A DNA stretch of 9,058 bases, from contig JASLCY010000579.1 of assembly GCA_030151925.1 (NCBI GenBank), positions 1-9,058 on the forward strand, given 5' to 3'. Source of the stretch: Oligoflexus sp. Its GTDB lineage: Bacteria; Bdellovibrionota_B; Oligoflexia; Oligoflexales; Oligoflexaceae. The position numbers and the translations under genes are program-made. The stretch's first letter is position 1; each line of letters opens with the position of its first letter. Shown here one piece after another: positions 1-5,533 of the stretch. The notes under the pieces were generated by a model, which was given only the letters and a program-made list of their open reading frames with translations, ran no database searches and had not been told where the DNA came from.

Positions 1-1
1 C

Positions 2-889
2 CTGGAGGCTGCCGGCGACGCCAATGAAAGCGCGGCCAGCGACGCGGCCCTGGCCTTGACCTCGGTGGACTTCAGCCGCGATCGCAGCTGTGCCGTCGAC
101 GGCGCGAACGCGGTCGTGACGATCGACGGCAAACTCTCGGCGAGCAGCTCGAAGGACGTCGCTCGCGGTACGATCGCCCAGACTCGCGAGGAATCCGGCC
201 AGCTGCAACGCACCTGGAGCAAGTCGGGCGGCTCCGTGGCCTGCGGCCCCAACAATAAATATGCGGCGATCGACTTCGGCCAGGATCAAAGCGGGCTGGC
301 CCTCGACGTGACCTTCAACCGTTCGAGCTCGAACACCATCAAGGTCACCAGCAAGGCCGGCATCACCCTGGAACGCGACTCGTCCTACACCGCCGCAGGA
401 ACCCGCAACGTCGTCTGGAACACGCGCACCGCCGGCGACGCGGGCAGCTACACTATCTCGAAGACGATCAAGAGCTCGGCGACGCGCGTGCACAAGACCA
501 AGAATAAAGCCGGCGTGGAAGCATCCCTCAGCCTGACGATCGCGACGGCCGACGACGCGCCCCTCGCCGTGGACGTGACCCGCGACGCGCAGGGTTTCAT
601 CGCCTCCCGCACGATCCATTCGGGAACCCTGGTGGCGACCGCCGGCACCCGGGTCGAGTCGAAGTTCGAAGATCTCAAGCTCGTCTTCACGACCGATAGC
701 TGCTCTCCGGTCTCCGGTAAGGTGACCGCGACGGTCTATGCGGAAGGCGCCACCGATCCGACCGCGATCTATGAGATCACGGCCGCGGACGGCATCTACT
801 CGGTGAACAACGTCACGGACGCGAATAATCCCGTGGCGGTCGATGACTTCGACTTTGAACTGTGCGATATTCATAGCTTCGATTACTGA
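2..889 (+). CDS. Exported four-cysteine protein, paralog of the lipoprotein at 1762-2718 (5' end outside window)
   Basis: The reading frame is open from the first full codon at position 2 to the TGA at 887-889, so the true start lies upstream. The TTG at 56 is only an internal codon. The visible 295 residues are rich in Thr, Ser, Ala and Asp, with alternating polar and hydrophobic stretches typical of an exported beta-rich protein, and no transmembrane helix is visible. Four cysteines (residues 30, 81, 234, 288 of the visible part) match in order and spacing the four mature cysteines of the protein at 1762-2718. Both share a C-terminal 'Ser-Cys-x-Pro-Val-x-Gly' motif and an Ala-Leu-Ala region before the first cysteine. 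By that comparison about 50 N-terminal residues, including the signal or lipobox, are missing here. The two cysteine pairs could form disulfides in the periplasm or at the surface (inference). I do not recognise a named function. The regulator gene follows after 18 bases. Confidence -1.
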   Translation: MEAAGDANESAASDAALALTSVDFSRDRSCAVDGANAVVTIDGKLSASSSKDVARGTIAQTREESGQLQRTWSKSGGSVACGPNNKYAAIDFGQDQSGLALDVTFNRSSSNTIKVTSKAGITLERDSSYTAAGTRNVVWNTRTAGDAGSYTISKTIKSSATRVHKTKNKAGVEASLSLTIATADDAPLAVDVTRDAQGFIASRTIHSGTLVATAGTRVESKFEDLKLVFTTDSCSPVSGKVTATVYAEGATDPTAIYEITAADGIYSVNNVTDANNPVAVDDFDFELCDIHSFDY

Positions 890-907
890 GGCTGGTTAGG
901 AAGACTC

Positions 908-1765
908 ATGAGCCTGCTGCGGACAGCGACGAAGCCGAGCGTGACCCGCTACATGGATCCCTTGGCTTTTTTATCCGACCTCTACGCGAATCTGAAGACG
1001 GAATCCGCGAAGTATTCCTATCTCCAGTATTCCGAGGACCTCGGCCTGTCCCGCAGCAACGCCCTCCACCTCATGCTGCGCGGCAAACGCCCGTTGACCA
1101 CCAAGTCCGCGGAGAAGATCGCCGAGGCCTTGGAGCTCAAAGGCCCGGCGCGCCGCTACTGGCTGAGGCTCGTCGAATACCACTGCTCCGGCGACACCGC
1201 CGAGCGCGAGGCCCTCATGCGCGACCTGCTGGAGATCAAGACCAAGGAGGTGACCGGCACCGATCACCTCATGCAGCAGCTCGAGTTCTTCACCGAGTGG
1301 TACCACAGCATCATCTACGAATTGGCTTCGACCTCGGAATTCTCCGACGACCCGAAGCAGCTCGCGGCCGCCCTCCACCCGCGCATCCGCCCCGAGCAGG
1401 CGCGCCAGAGCCTGGAGCTCCTGCAGAAGCTCGGCCTCATGCAGGTCGAGGACGGCGCTCTCAAACCCAAGCAGGCCCGCATCACCACCGGCGACGAGAT
1501 CGCTTCGATGGCCGTCATGCGTTATCATCAGACCATGATCGATCTCGGCAAGGACTCCCTGACCAGCGTGAAGGGCGAGCTGCGCGACATCAGCTCGATC
1601 TCGTTCGCCTGCTCGCCCGAGCGGGTGCCGCTCCTGAAGAAAGAAATCAGCGCCTTCCGCAAGCGGCTCCTCGGCCTCGCGGAGGCCGATGCCGATAAAG
1701 ACCAGGTTTACCAGATGAACATCCAACTCTTCCCCGTCACGCGCAAAAAAGGATCTTCGACATGA
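908..1765 (+). CDS. TIGR02147/DUF4423-family regulatory protein with helix-turn-helix
   Basis: This 285-aa cytoplasmic protein has the hallmarks of the TIGR02147 family, which is known mainly from Fibrobacter and Bdellovibrio-like bacteria and whose role is unproven. Residues about 36-78 read as an XRE-like helix-turn-helix: Tyr-Leu-Gln-Tyr-Ser-Glu-Asp-Leu-Gly-Leu-Ser, then a Leu-Arg-Gly-Lys-Arg-Pro-Leu segment. Residues 130-275 carry the DUF4423-like part: Trp-Tyr-His-Ser at 131-134, 'LGLM' at 175-178, 'TTGDEIAS' at 193-200, a 'YHQTM' helix, 'RDISSISF' at 226-233 and the closing 'VYQMNIQLFPVTR' at 267-279. The start at 908 follows an AGGAAG four bases upstream; an in-frame ATG at 953 is a weaker alternative. 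The stop overlaps the next start as ATGA (1762-1765), so translation of the lipoprotein is probably coupled. It may regulate the two flanking paralogous exported proteins (inference from position only). Family assignment is from memory of conserved motifs. Confidence -1.
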   Translation: MSLLRTATKPSVTRYMDPLAFLSDLYANLKTESAKYSYLQYSEDLGLSRSNALHLMLRGKRPLTTKSAEKIAEALELKGPARRYWLRLVEYHCSGDTAEREALMRDLLEIKTKEVTGTDHLMQQLEFFTEWYHSIIYELASTSEFSDDPKQLAAALHPRIRPEQARQSLELLQKLGLMQVEDGALKPKQARITTGDEIASMAVMRYHQTMIDLGKDSLTSVKGELRDISSISFACSPERVPLLKKEISAFRKRLLGLAEADADKDQVYQMNIQLFPVTRKKGSST

Positions 1766-2718
1766 GACATTCCCTGACGAGCTTCATCCTCCTGCTCTGC
1801 GTTTCATGCGGTATCGAAGTCGGCAATCCCAACGGTAAACCGGTCCAAGGCCCGACGCCGTCGTCCGACGACCAGCTCGCGCTCGCGCAGTACGCGGCGG
1901 ATCAATACGATGAGGCGATCAGCGCGCATACCGATAACGACGACGCGAGCGAGACCGAGCTCGCGCTCGCCAACGCTGCGACCTGCACGAAGAACGCCGA
2001 CGGTTCGCTCTCGGTGAACGTGACGCGCGATCGGGACGTCGTCACCCAGCTGCCGCGCACGGCGCCGATCCGCAAAGTCGAGACCAAGGGCACGATCACC
2101 ACGGCCACCGCCTTCACCAGCTCGAGCCCACGCCTCGACTGCAACGATGCCGGCACCGCACCGACCTTGGCGATGGCCGTCCTGAAGGATGTGGACGCGA
2201 AGTCGACGATCACCCGCGACCTGACCCGCACCGTCACCGATCTCGTCTCGGGCCAGGTGACGTCGACGGAGCCGATCCACGCGGATGCGAGCCGGACGCT
2301 GCATCGCCGCTTCGTCGACCTCCAGGACAAGGCCCTGACGATAGGCAAGACCTTCAGTTTCACGAGCGCCATCAAACGCGGCGACGCCGCCGCGAAAACC
2401 ACTCAGACGACGACGCCCTTCACGGTCGAGGTGGTGCGCACGCGCACGGAGCTGCAGGCCTATCGCATCGTCTCGGGGGTGGTGAGCTCGGAGCTGGCCG
2501 ACGGCCGGACGATGACGCAGACCTACAGCGACCTGGACCTGAGCGTGAAAGGCTCCTGCCATCCGGTCTTCGGCAGCATCGCCGCCCAGGTGTTCAACGC
2601 CGACGACAAGGTGAACCCGGCCTATGCCTTCACCATCGTCTTCACGCCGGGCGACGCCCAGGTGGTCTTCGCCGACGGCTCGACCCAGGACTTCCCGGCC
2701 AGCGATTGCGCGCTGTGA
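1762..2718 (+). CDS. Lipoprotein-like exported protein with C-G-I-E-V-G-N-P N-terminus
   Basis: This is a 318-aa protein with a short hydrophobic N-terminus (residues 1-15) and Cys16 followed by Gly-Ile-Glu-Val-Gly-Asn-Pro. A cysteine followed by such a GNP segment recurs in lipoproteins of Bdellovibrio- and Myxococcus-like bacteria, so Cys16 is probably lipidated. The lipobox is unusual: -1 is Ser and -2 Val, but -3 is Cys13 rather than Leu. The mature part is Thr/Asp/Ala-rich and beta-looking, with Cys75, Cys127, Cys266 and Cys316. These match the four cysteines of the protein ending at 889, as does the Ser-Cys-His-Pro-Val-Phe-Gly motif at 265-271. The start overlaps the regulator stop by ATGA and has an AGGA about eight bases upstream. 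The likely location is the periplasm or outer membrane. Function is unknown. The paralog relation is clear by eye, although overall identity looks low. Confidence -1.
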   Translation: MRHSLTSFILLLCVSCGIEVGNPNGKPVQGPTPSSDDQLALAQYAADQYDEAISAHTDNDDASETELALANAATCTKNADGSLSVNVTRDRDVVTQLPRTAPIRKVETKGTITTATAFTSSSPRLDCNDAGTAPTLAMAVLKDVDAKSTITRDLTRTVTDLVSGQVTSTEPIHADASRTLHRRFVDLQDKALTIGKTFSFTSAIKRGDAAAKTTQTTTPFTVEVVRTRTELQAYRIVSGVVSSELADGRTMTQTYSDLDLSVKGSCHPVFGSIAAQVFNADDKVNPAYAFTIVFTPGDAQVVFADGSTQDFPASDCAL

Positions 2719-2919
2719 TGAGCCCGGCCTCGCGGCCGAGCTTCTCGCATCACATCAGAGACAAGCTGACGTTATATTTTAAGTTAGTTTGCGATATCCA
2801 CGGTTTGTCACCACGCGACATAGAAGACCGTATCCATTGGTAGTAAGCATTTTGGTTGAAATCGATGTCATCTTTGATAAGGTCCTCAACCGTTCAAATG
2901 CGAAACGCGGAGTCTTCTA
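2719..2919. other. AT-rich intergenic region ahead of the bacteriocin-like gene
   Basis: No gene is seen here. A small GC hairpin (CGGCC, loop TCGC, GGCCG at 2725-2738) lies just after the lipoprotein stop but has no T-run, so it is at best a weak or Rho-assisted end. A hand count over 2761-2880 gives 46 G+C in 120 bases (38%), against 39 in 60 (65%) at 1861-1920 inside the lipoprotein gene. A TTGAAA at 2856-2861 and a GATAA at 2876-2880 are tempting promoter boxes but are spaced too closely for a standard sigma-70 site, so no promoter is called. The base composition shift starts here. Confidence -1.
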
Positions 2920-3432
2920 ATGATTCTAAAGAAATTGCTGCTCATAGGGTTCATGGCTTTGAGCACCAGCAACGCACTAGCTCGATCACAAGAGCAATCG
3001 AACACGGAACTGAATGATGCTTCTAGCGTGGGCTTTGAAGCTTCTGAAATATCAGGCTCGGTATCTCTTACCGAGCACTGCAAAAGCGGCCTCTGTTACC
3101 TGGAAACGATCGACTCGGAAGGAGTCGAAAAATTCTTAGTTTCCGAGGAAACGGCAAGAAAAGCTGGTCTTGATGCCCAAAAAGCAAGTGAGGCTGGTGT
3201 GAATATCGCGACGGTTCCTCAAGAGGAATACGATGAAATCGTCAAAGATAGGAATCCCGAAAGATTTCATTATCAACCGAGCATGGCCGCGGTTCACAAA
3301 TACGGATGGTGGCAGTCATGGGGTAAATGTACGACGGGGATCGTTGGTGGCGGCCTCCTAGGCGGACTTGAGTTTGGCCCTATCGGCGCGGTCGGCGGCG
3401 GTCTGCTCGCTGCTTCACAGTCATGCGATTGA
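2920..3432 (+). CDS. Secreted precursor with C-terminal glycine-zipper, class II bacteriocin-like domain (putative)
   Basis: This is a 170-aa protein in three parts. Residues 1-21 form a Sec-type signal peptide (two Lys, hydrophobic core, Ala-Leu-Ala cleavage before Arg22). Residues 22-125 are a hydrophilic, acidic pro-region with a Cys54/Cys59 pair. Residues 128-170 begin Tyr-Gly-Trp-Trp-Gln-Ser-Trp-Gly-Lys-Cys137, run through a Gly-rich hydrophobic stretch with several GxxxG spacings, and end 'GPIGAVGGGLLAASQSC' plus Asp, with Cys169 as partner to Cys137. Aromatic/Lys head, glycine zipper, Gly-Pro-x-Gly and a terminal cysteine resemble Blp-type and other class II bacteriocins. Here a Sec signal replaces the usual double-glycine leader, so a pre-pro scheme as in SdpC or halocin C8 is possible (analogy, not homology). 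The start has GGAG at 2909-2912, seven bases upstream. A small membrane-protein gene follows after 11 bases. An alternative is a glycine-zipper envelope protein without toxin activity. Confidence -1.
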   Translation: MILKKLLLIGFMALSTSNALARSQEQSNTELNDASSVGFEASEISGSVSLTEHCKSGLCYLETIDSEGVEKFLVSEETARKAGLDAQKASEAGVNIATVPQEEYDEIVKDRNPERFHYQPSMAAVHKYGWWQSWGKCTTGIVGGGLLGGLEFGPIGAVGGGLLAASQSCD

Positions 3433-3436
3433 GGAA
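3431..3436 (+). promoter_or_regulatory. Ribosome binding site deciding the start at 3444
   Basis: GAGGAA at 3431-3436 overlaps the stop of the upstream gene and sits seven bases before the ATG at 3444. This favours 3444 over the in-frame ATG at 3423, which lies inside the upstream gene and has no comparable site. Confidence -1.
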
Positions 3437-3443
3437 ATACCGA

Positions 3444-3620
3444 ATGAGAAAATCCTCTATCTTATCGATTCTGACTTTCGCATCGTTCATCGCCTTTTTG
3501 AACAAGGTGGAATTCTATCCAGCCTGGCAAAGCTTTGCAGCGGGGATCGCCTTTCTTATATTTCTGACGATGCTCATCCGCAATCGCCTGCAAAACAAGC
3601 AAGCCGCCAGACTCCCCTAA
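3444..3620 (+). CDS. Small two-helix membrane protein, candidate immunity protein
   Basis: This is a 58-aa protein. Residues 2-3 are Arg-Lys, then residues 5-19 form a first hydrophobic helix (Ser-Ile-Leu-Ser-Ile-Leu through Phe-Leu). A short polar turn with Lys-Val-Glu-Phe-Tyr-Pro follows at 21-26, and residues 28-45 form a second helix. The tail is basic (Arg46, Arg48, Lys52, Arg56). By the positive-inside rule this predicts an inner-membrane hairpin with both ends in the cytoplasm. I recognise no family. It lies 11 bases after the bacteriocin-like gene in the same direction, and a strong hairpin follows, so the two form a compact operon. Small hydrophobic proteins encoded directly after a bacteriocin gene are commonly its immunity protein, and that is the inferred role here. 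It could equally be an unrelated small membrane protein. The start was chosen from the GAGGAA at 3431-3436. Confidence -1.
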   Translation: MRKSSILSILTFASFIAFLNKVEFYPAWQSFAAGIAFLIFLTMLIRNRLQNKQAARLP

Positions 3621-3664
3621 CCTCCGGCCGAGCGGGGATAGAAAGGCTTGCGGCCATATATGCA

Positions 3665-3724
3665 AAAGGCATTCGGTGTTGACCGAATGCCTTTGAGGGT
3701 CGCCCTCGGAGCTTCTATTTTTTT
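3665..3724. terminator. Strong hairpin between convergent genes, probable bidirectional terminator
   Basis: A perfect 13-bp stem (AAAGGCATTCGGT at 3665-3677, complement at 3682-3694) closes a GTTG loop. On the minus strand it ends in TTTT followed by an AT-rich tail, and it lies 37 bases beyond the stop of the acidic-protein gene. On the plus strand a second small hairpin (GAGGG, loop TCG, CCCTC at 3695-3707) follows, with a run of seven T at 3718-3724. It therefore probably ends both the plus-strand small operon and the minus-strand gene. Confidence -1.
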
Positions 3725-3730
3725 CAGCGC

Positions 3731-4039
3731 TTAGATATCGTCGTCATCTTCTTCGTCGTCGTAGAGCTCGTCGAGCGAGGTCTCGTCGCCGTCGTCGGCA
3801 TCGCTGTCCTCGACGTAATCATCCTCGTCTTCGTCCTCGGCGGCCGCTGCGACCTCATCCTCGTCTTCGCCGTTCTCTTCGTTCCACTCTTCGATCTCGT
3901 CGGCGTCCATCTCTTCGACGACATGTTCATCGGCGAGTTTCTCAGCACGCTCCTCGAGCCAATCGTTGGCATCGTCCTGACTCTCAAATCCAGCCTTGAG
4001 AATTTTCCCGGTTTCGATGTTATAGACTTTCCAAAGCAA
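3731..4039 (-). CDS. Small protein with extremely acidic C-terminal tail
   Basis: The first forty or so residues form a folded-looking part beginning Leu-Trp-Lys-Val-Tyr-Asn-Ile-Glu-Thr-Gly-Lys, followed by an 'SQDDANDWLEERAEKLADE' segment that looks helical. The rest is almost entirely Asp and Glu: 36 of the last 59 residues are acidic and none is Lys or Arg, so it should be disordered. No ATG is available. A TTG at 4057-4055 opens the frame directly after an in-frame TGA. The TTG at 4039-4037 has a GGAG eight bases upstream (minus 4051-4048), so I prefer 4039, which gives 102 aa; starting at 4057 adds six residues. There is no signal peptide, so it is presumably cytoplasmic. Acidic tails of this kind occur in nucleic-acid mimics, chaperone-like proteins and RNA polymerase delta, but no function can be assigned. 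It is transcribed divergently from the barrel-like gene at 4287. Confidence -1.
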   Translation of the reverse strand: MLWKVYNIETGKILKAGFESQDDANDWLEERAEKLADEHVVEEMDADEIEEWNEENGEDEDEVAAAAEDEDEDDYVEDSDADDGDETSLDELYDDEEDDDDI

Positions 4040-4047
4040 CGTCGTAT

Positions 4048-4051
4048 CTCC
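4048..4051 (-). promoter_or_regulatory. Ribosome binding site favouring a TTG start at 4039
   Basis: Reading the minus strand, GGAG at 4051-4048 lies eight bases before TTG at 4039-4037. It falls inside the frame opened by the upstream TTG at 4057, which has no clear site of its own. This decides for the shorter acidic protein. Confidence -1.
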
Positions 4052-4115
4052 AATCAATCATGGACTTTCGTGGGGTCCAGGCCTTTACCAGATCCGCAAA
4101 TAGGGTTCACCCGCA

Positions 4116-4124
4116 ATTCTATCA
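4116..4124 (-). promoter_or_regulatory. Candidate extended -10 promoter for the acidic-protein gene
   Basis: On the minus strand the sequence reads TGATAGAAT, an extended -10 (TG-n-TAGAAT, five of six matches to TATAAT). A TTGATC at minus 4147-4142 is 20 bases upstream, too far for a good -35, but an extended -10 can work without one. The predicted transcript start near 4109 leaves a leader of about 70 bases. Called by eye only. Confidence -1.
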
Positions 4125-4230
4125 CATGTTTTTCCGGGAAAGATCAACCTAATCGATATTTTCCGGCTTAAGGTGCTCAAAAGGTAACAAAACTTCACGG
4201 CTTAGGCACGTCATTATTACATCTTAGATC

Positions 4231-4259
4231 TTGCTTACCTGGGTCAATTTTAGTAGAAG
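4231..4259 (+). promoter_or_regulatory. Candidate sigma-70-like promoter for the barrel-like gene
   Basis: TTGCTT at 4231-4236 and TAGAAG at 4254-4259 are separated by exactly 17 bases. They match the consensus at three and four of six positions. A transcript start near 4266 would leave about 20 bases before the ATG at 4287, enough for the GGAG at 4276-4279. The boxes are weak, so this is tentative. Confidence -1.
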
Positions 4260-4286
4260 GATCACGACCGATTTAGGAGTAATGCA

Positions 4287-4967
4287 ATGCTGGTCATGAC
4301 TTTATTAAGCGCCCTGACTGCAGTCGCCCCTTCGCCCAGCCCCTATGCCTGCGACCTCGCTCCCAGCGTCGGTCAAGGCCAGGCCGATGAGGGTAAACTC
4401 GATAGCATTACCGCCCTCGCCTTCGGTTGTCGTTACGAGCTGCTCAATTGGAATGGCCTGGGCATTTCTCCCGGGCTCGGCATCAGCCGCCAGACCTGGT
4501 CCATCTATCAAAGCGGTGGTGGCGCGAAAGACATCAGTTCGTATCAAACCGTCGATTACAGCGTCGGCCTGCGCCTCGATTATCCCGTCTGGGGGGAAAC
4601 GAAGATCTTTTACGCCTTCGACGCGGCCCGCGGCACGGGCGATCTGAACCGTACGGCCTCCAGTGATCAAAGCACGATCACCGGCAGTTATTCGAGCCTC
4701 AAGGATACCCACCTCTCGCACCGCCTGGGCGCCCTGTTCCCCATCACCGAACGCCTCGGCTTCTCCCTCGCCTGGGAACGCCAGGACGCGGACCAGACCT
4801 GGAAATCGGGTTCCTACAATTTCCAAAACGTCGATGCCGGCAATCACCTGACGCTGAGCAGCGGCGGCGCGTCCCTCCTGGGACCGACCAATAATGAACG
4901 GACCAGCAGCCACTATACCTCGAACCAACTCGAGCTCGGCCTCAGCCTCGCGTTCGGCGGCCGTTAA
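4287..4967 (+). CDS. Putative outer-membrane beta-barrel protein
   Basis: This is a 226-aa protein with a short hydrophobic N-terminus (Leu-Val-Met-Thr-Leu-Leu-Ser-Ala-Leu-Thr-Ala-Val-Ala), probably a short signal peptide cleaved somewhere between residues 14 and 21. The mature part has alternating hydrophobic/polar strands (for example 'YSVGLRLDYPVW' and 'FYAFDAARG'), Gly/Ser/Asn-rich loops, a Leu-Gly-Phe-Ser-Leu-Ala-Trp strand, and a final 'LELGLSLAF' strand followed by Gly-Gly-Arg. This layout suits a small outer-membrane barrel of perhaps eight strands, although the last residue is not the usual aromatic. Cys22 and Cys48 could form a disulfide. No named family is recognised. The start at 4287 has GGAG seven bases upstream at 4276-4279. 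The stop overlaps that of the opposing EVE gene. Confidence -1.
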   Translation: MLVMTLLSALTAVAPSPSPYACDLAPSVGQGQADEGKLDSITALAFGCRYELLNWNGLGISPGLGISRQTWSIYQSGGGAKDISSYQTVDYSVGLRLDYPVWGETKIFYAFDAARGTGDLNRTASSDQSTITGSYSSLKDTHLSHRLGALFPITERLGFSLAWERQDADQTWKSGSYNFQNVDAGNHLTLSSGGASLLGPTNNERTSSHYTSNQLELGLSLAFGGR

Positions 4968-5449
4968 ACCGGTTCGAGCGGCGACAGGCCCTTGATGAAC
5001 TCCCACTCCTCGCGGGTCACGGGCTGGATCGAGAGCCGCTGGCCCGGCTGCACCAAAGCCATCTTCTTCAGCTTCGGCTCGGCCTTCAGCCGCTTGAGGG
5101 TGATGGGCTGCTTGAACCGCGCCGCGGCCTTCACGTCCACCATCACCCAGCGCGACTCACCGATCTTCGCCGATTTCTCGTCATAATACTTCGATTTGGG
5201 ATCGAGCGCGCTGACGTCGGGATAGGCCTCGCGCGCGACCTTGGCGATGCCGACGATCGCCGGCTCGTCCACCCGGCTGTGGTAGATGAAGACCGATTGC
5301 CCGAGCTTGAATTGGTCGCGCATGAAGTTCCGCGCGGTGTAATTCCGAACTCCGTCCCAGCCTTCGGTCTGGTTTTTCCTTTTCAGCAGATCCTCGAAGC
5401 CAAATGTGTCGGGCTCCGTTTTCATCAGCCAGTACAACTCGGTGGACAT
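4964..5449 (-). CDS. EVE-domain protein (DUF55, thymocyte nuclear protein 1-like)
   Basis: This 161-aa protein is one complete EVE domain, a PUA-like fold thought to bind modified bases in DNA or RNA. Landmark segments are in order: Tyr-Trp-Leu-Met-Lys-Thr-Glu-Pro at 6-13, Trp-Asp-Gly-Val-Arg-Asn-Tyr-x-Ala-Arg-Asn-Phe at 31-42, Phe-Ile-Tyr-His-Ser at 54-58, 'IVGIAKV' at 65-71, 'YPD' at 76-78, Tyr-Tyr-Asp at 88-90, Arg-Trp at 100-101 and 'RLSIQPVT' at 138-145. The length is typical of bacterial members. The start at 5449 is preceded by a purine-rich GGGAAGAGA, and the sequence further upstream in this frame lacks family similarity. The open frame continues far upstream opposite polA, but that part is not protein. 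The protein is cytoplasmic; its substrate is unknown. It is divergent from polA, with 84 bases between the starts. Confidence -1.
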   Translation of the reverse strand: MSTELYWLMKTEPDTFGFEDLLKRKNQTEGWDGVRNYTARNFMRDQFKLGQSVFIYHSRVDEPAIVGIAKVAREAYPDVSALDPKSKYYDEKSAKIGESRWVMVDVKAAARFKQPITLKRLKAEPKLKKMALVQPGQRLSIQPVTREEWEFIKGLSPLEPV

Positions 5450-5522
5450 GTTCTCTTCCCTTGCAAAAGGCCTACTCTCAGAGGCGAAAATACGATAAAC
5501 CTTACTCTCTCCCACACGACTC

Positions 5523-5528
5523 GAGGAG
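5523..5528 (+). promoter_or_regulatory. Ribosome binding site setting the polA start at 5534
   Basis: GAGGAG at 5523-5528 sits five bases before ATG at 5534. The frame is open back to 5279, but that stretch lies inside the opposing EVE gene. The family N-terminus (Lys-Lys-Arg-Leu-Phe-Ile-Ile-Asp) begins right after this ATG. Confidence -1.
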
Positions 5529-5533
5529 CCGTC

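Noticed and set aside
971..1726. Minus-strand 251-codon frame opposite the TIGR02147 gene
   Set aside because: It is another GC shadow; the plus-strand protein has recognisable family motifs and a ribosome site.
2725..2738. Small GC hairpin after the lipoprotein gene as a terminator
   Set aside because: The stem is only five base pairs and no T-run follows, so it cannot be called an intrinsic terminator.
3368..3682. Plus-strand 104-codon frame overlapping the bacteriocin-like and small membrane genes
   Set aside because: It has no ribosome site, overlaps two better genes and runs through the terminator stem.
5279..5533. Upstream extension of the polA frame by 85 codons
   Set aside because: It lies mostly within the opposing EVE gene, has no polA-like residues, and the ATG at 5534 has a GAGGAG ribosome site and the family N-terminus.
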